Source: Acidobacteriota bacterium
GTDB taxonomy: Bacteria; Acidobacteriota; Terriglobia; Terriglobales; Acidobacteriaceae
NCBI GenBank assembly: GCA_021809235.1
Contig: JAKBAG010000187.1
Span: 1-5,780, forward strand
Reading direction: 5' to 3'
DNA: 5,780 nt
Both the position numbers and the translations under genes were made by a program. Positions 5,558 to 5,780 of this stretch are shown piece by piece. Numbering within the stretch: the first letter of the stretch is position 1; the number at the start of each line of letters is the position of its first letter. The notes under the pieces are model-generated. The model was not told where the DNA came from. It did no database searches and saw only the letters and a list, made by a program, of their open reading frames with translations.

Positions 5558-5780
5558 CGGGAGACTCCGGAGGTGGCTGCGATTTCAATCCAGTCGCAAA
5601 GCATGTGCCCGGCGAACAGGTGCATCTCCTGAATGCGGGCGGTGTCGCGGGACGGAACGGCGAAGAGATGATCGCACAGCGAGGCCATGCGTCCGCCGCC
5701 CTCGCCCGTGAAGCCGACGGTACGCAGGTGCTGGGCGCGTGCAGCCTCCAGTGCGGCGACGACATTGCGGCTGTTGCCGC
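5554..5780 (-). CDS. gmhA: Sedoheptulose-7-phosphate isomerase, C-terminal part (cut by window edge)
   Basis: The last 74 residues of a SIS-domain protein; the gene continues beyond the right edge. GmhA isomerises sedoheptulose 7-phosphate to D-glycero-D-manno-heptose 7-phosphate, the step that feeds the kinase half of the next gene. The visible part begins GNSRNVVAAL, the conserved GNS loop, continues with VGFTGEGGGRMASLCD and ends in RIQEMHLFAGHMLCDWIE, which aligns with the E. coli GmhA end (RIQEIHI). Gln50 and His58 of the fragment correspond to the zinc ligands Gln172 and His180 of E. coli GmhA. Its TGA stop overlaps the hldE ATG. The neighbouring open frame on this strand (5298-5765) is out of phase and is not a gene. 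Assignment rests on these motifs and on the partner gene. A paralogous SIS protein such as DiaA is less likely given the overlap with hldE. Confidence 0.92.
   Translation of the reverse strand, partial: GNSRNVVAALEAARAQHLRTVGFTGEGGGRMASLCDHLFAVPSRDTARIQEMHLFAGHMLCDWIEIAATSGVSR

Noticed and set aside
4361..5632. Long plus-strand open frame (423 codons) antisense to hldE and gmhA
   Set aside because: Shadow of hldE: no motifs, no ribosome site of note, and it runs through the gmhA-hldE overlap on the other strand.

Overview
The window is a GC-rich (about 60% by eye) bacterial chromosome segment in which every convincing gene lies on the minus strand. The gene content is mostly housekeeping. 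The mix of a two-domain heptose kinase/adenylyltransferase with GmhA (Gram-negative LPS precursor synthesis), a secreted GH3 glycosidase and an elongation factor P with a PGNLR loop tip suggests a Gram-negative soil-type heterotroph. An acidobacterium (Terriglobia) is my best guess, but this is inference from family resemblance and not proven here.

In transcription order (right to left): the 3' end of gmhA (5554-5780, cut by the window edge) overlaps by an ATGA the start of hldE (4058-5557). Together they make ADP-heptose precursors for the LPS inner core, and the unit ends at a hairpin terminator at 3992-4022. Next comes a 280-base stretch without a conventional gene. It looks like an independent transcription unit: a TTGACG/TACCTT promoter (3911-3940), a 19-base segment almost perfectly complementary to the 3' tail of 16S rRNA (3879-3897), a 23-codon Cys-rich reading frame (3818-3889), several small hairpins, and a strong terminator (3669-3712). 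This is the least explained part of the window. A leader with a possible promoter and an inverted repeat (3541-3578) then precedes a 735-residue exported GH3 beta-glucosidase-type enzyme (1255-3462), which ends at its own terminator (1205-1239). Elongation factor P (506-1066) follows, with a roughly 100-base leader and its own terminator (432-467). A small acylphosphatase (60-341) lies at the left end.

Four minus-strand hairpin/T-run terminators divide the window into monocistronic or short units, so the genes are neighbours rather than one pathway. The exception is gmhA-hldE, which is a true functional pair. The two points most worth following up are the orphan small transcript with its anti-16S segment, and the EF-P loop tip, which lacks the usual modified Lys or Arg.
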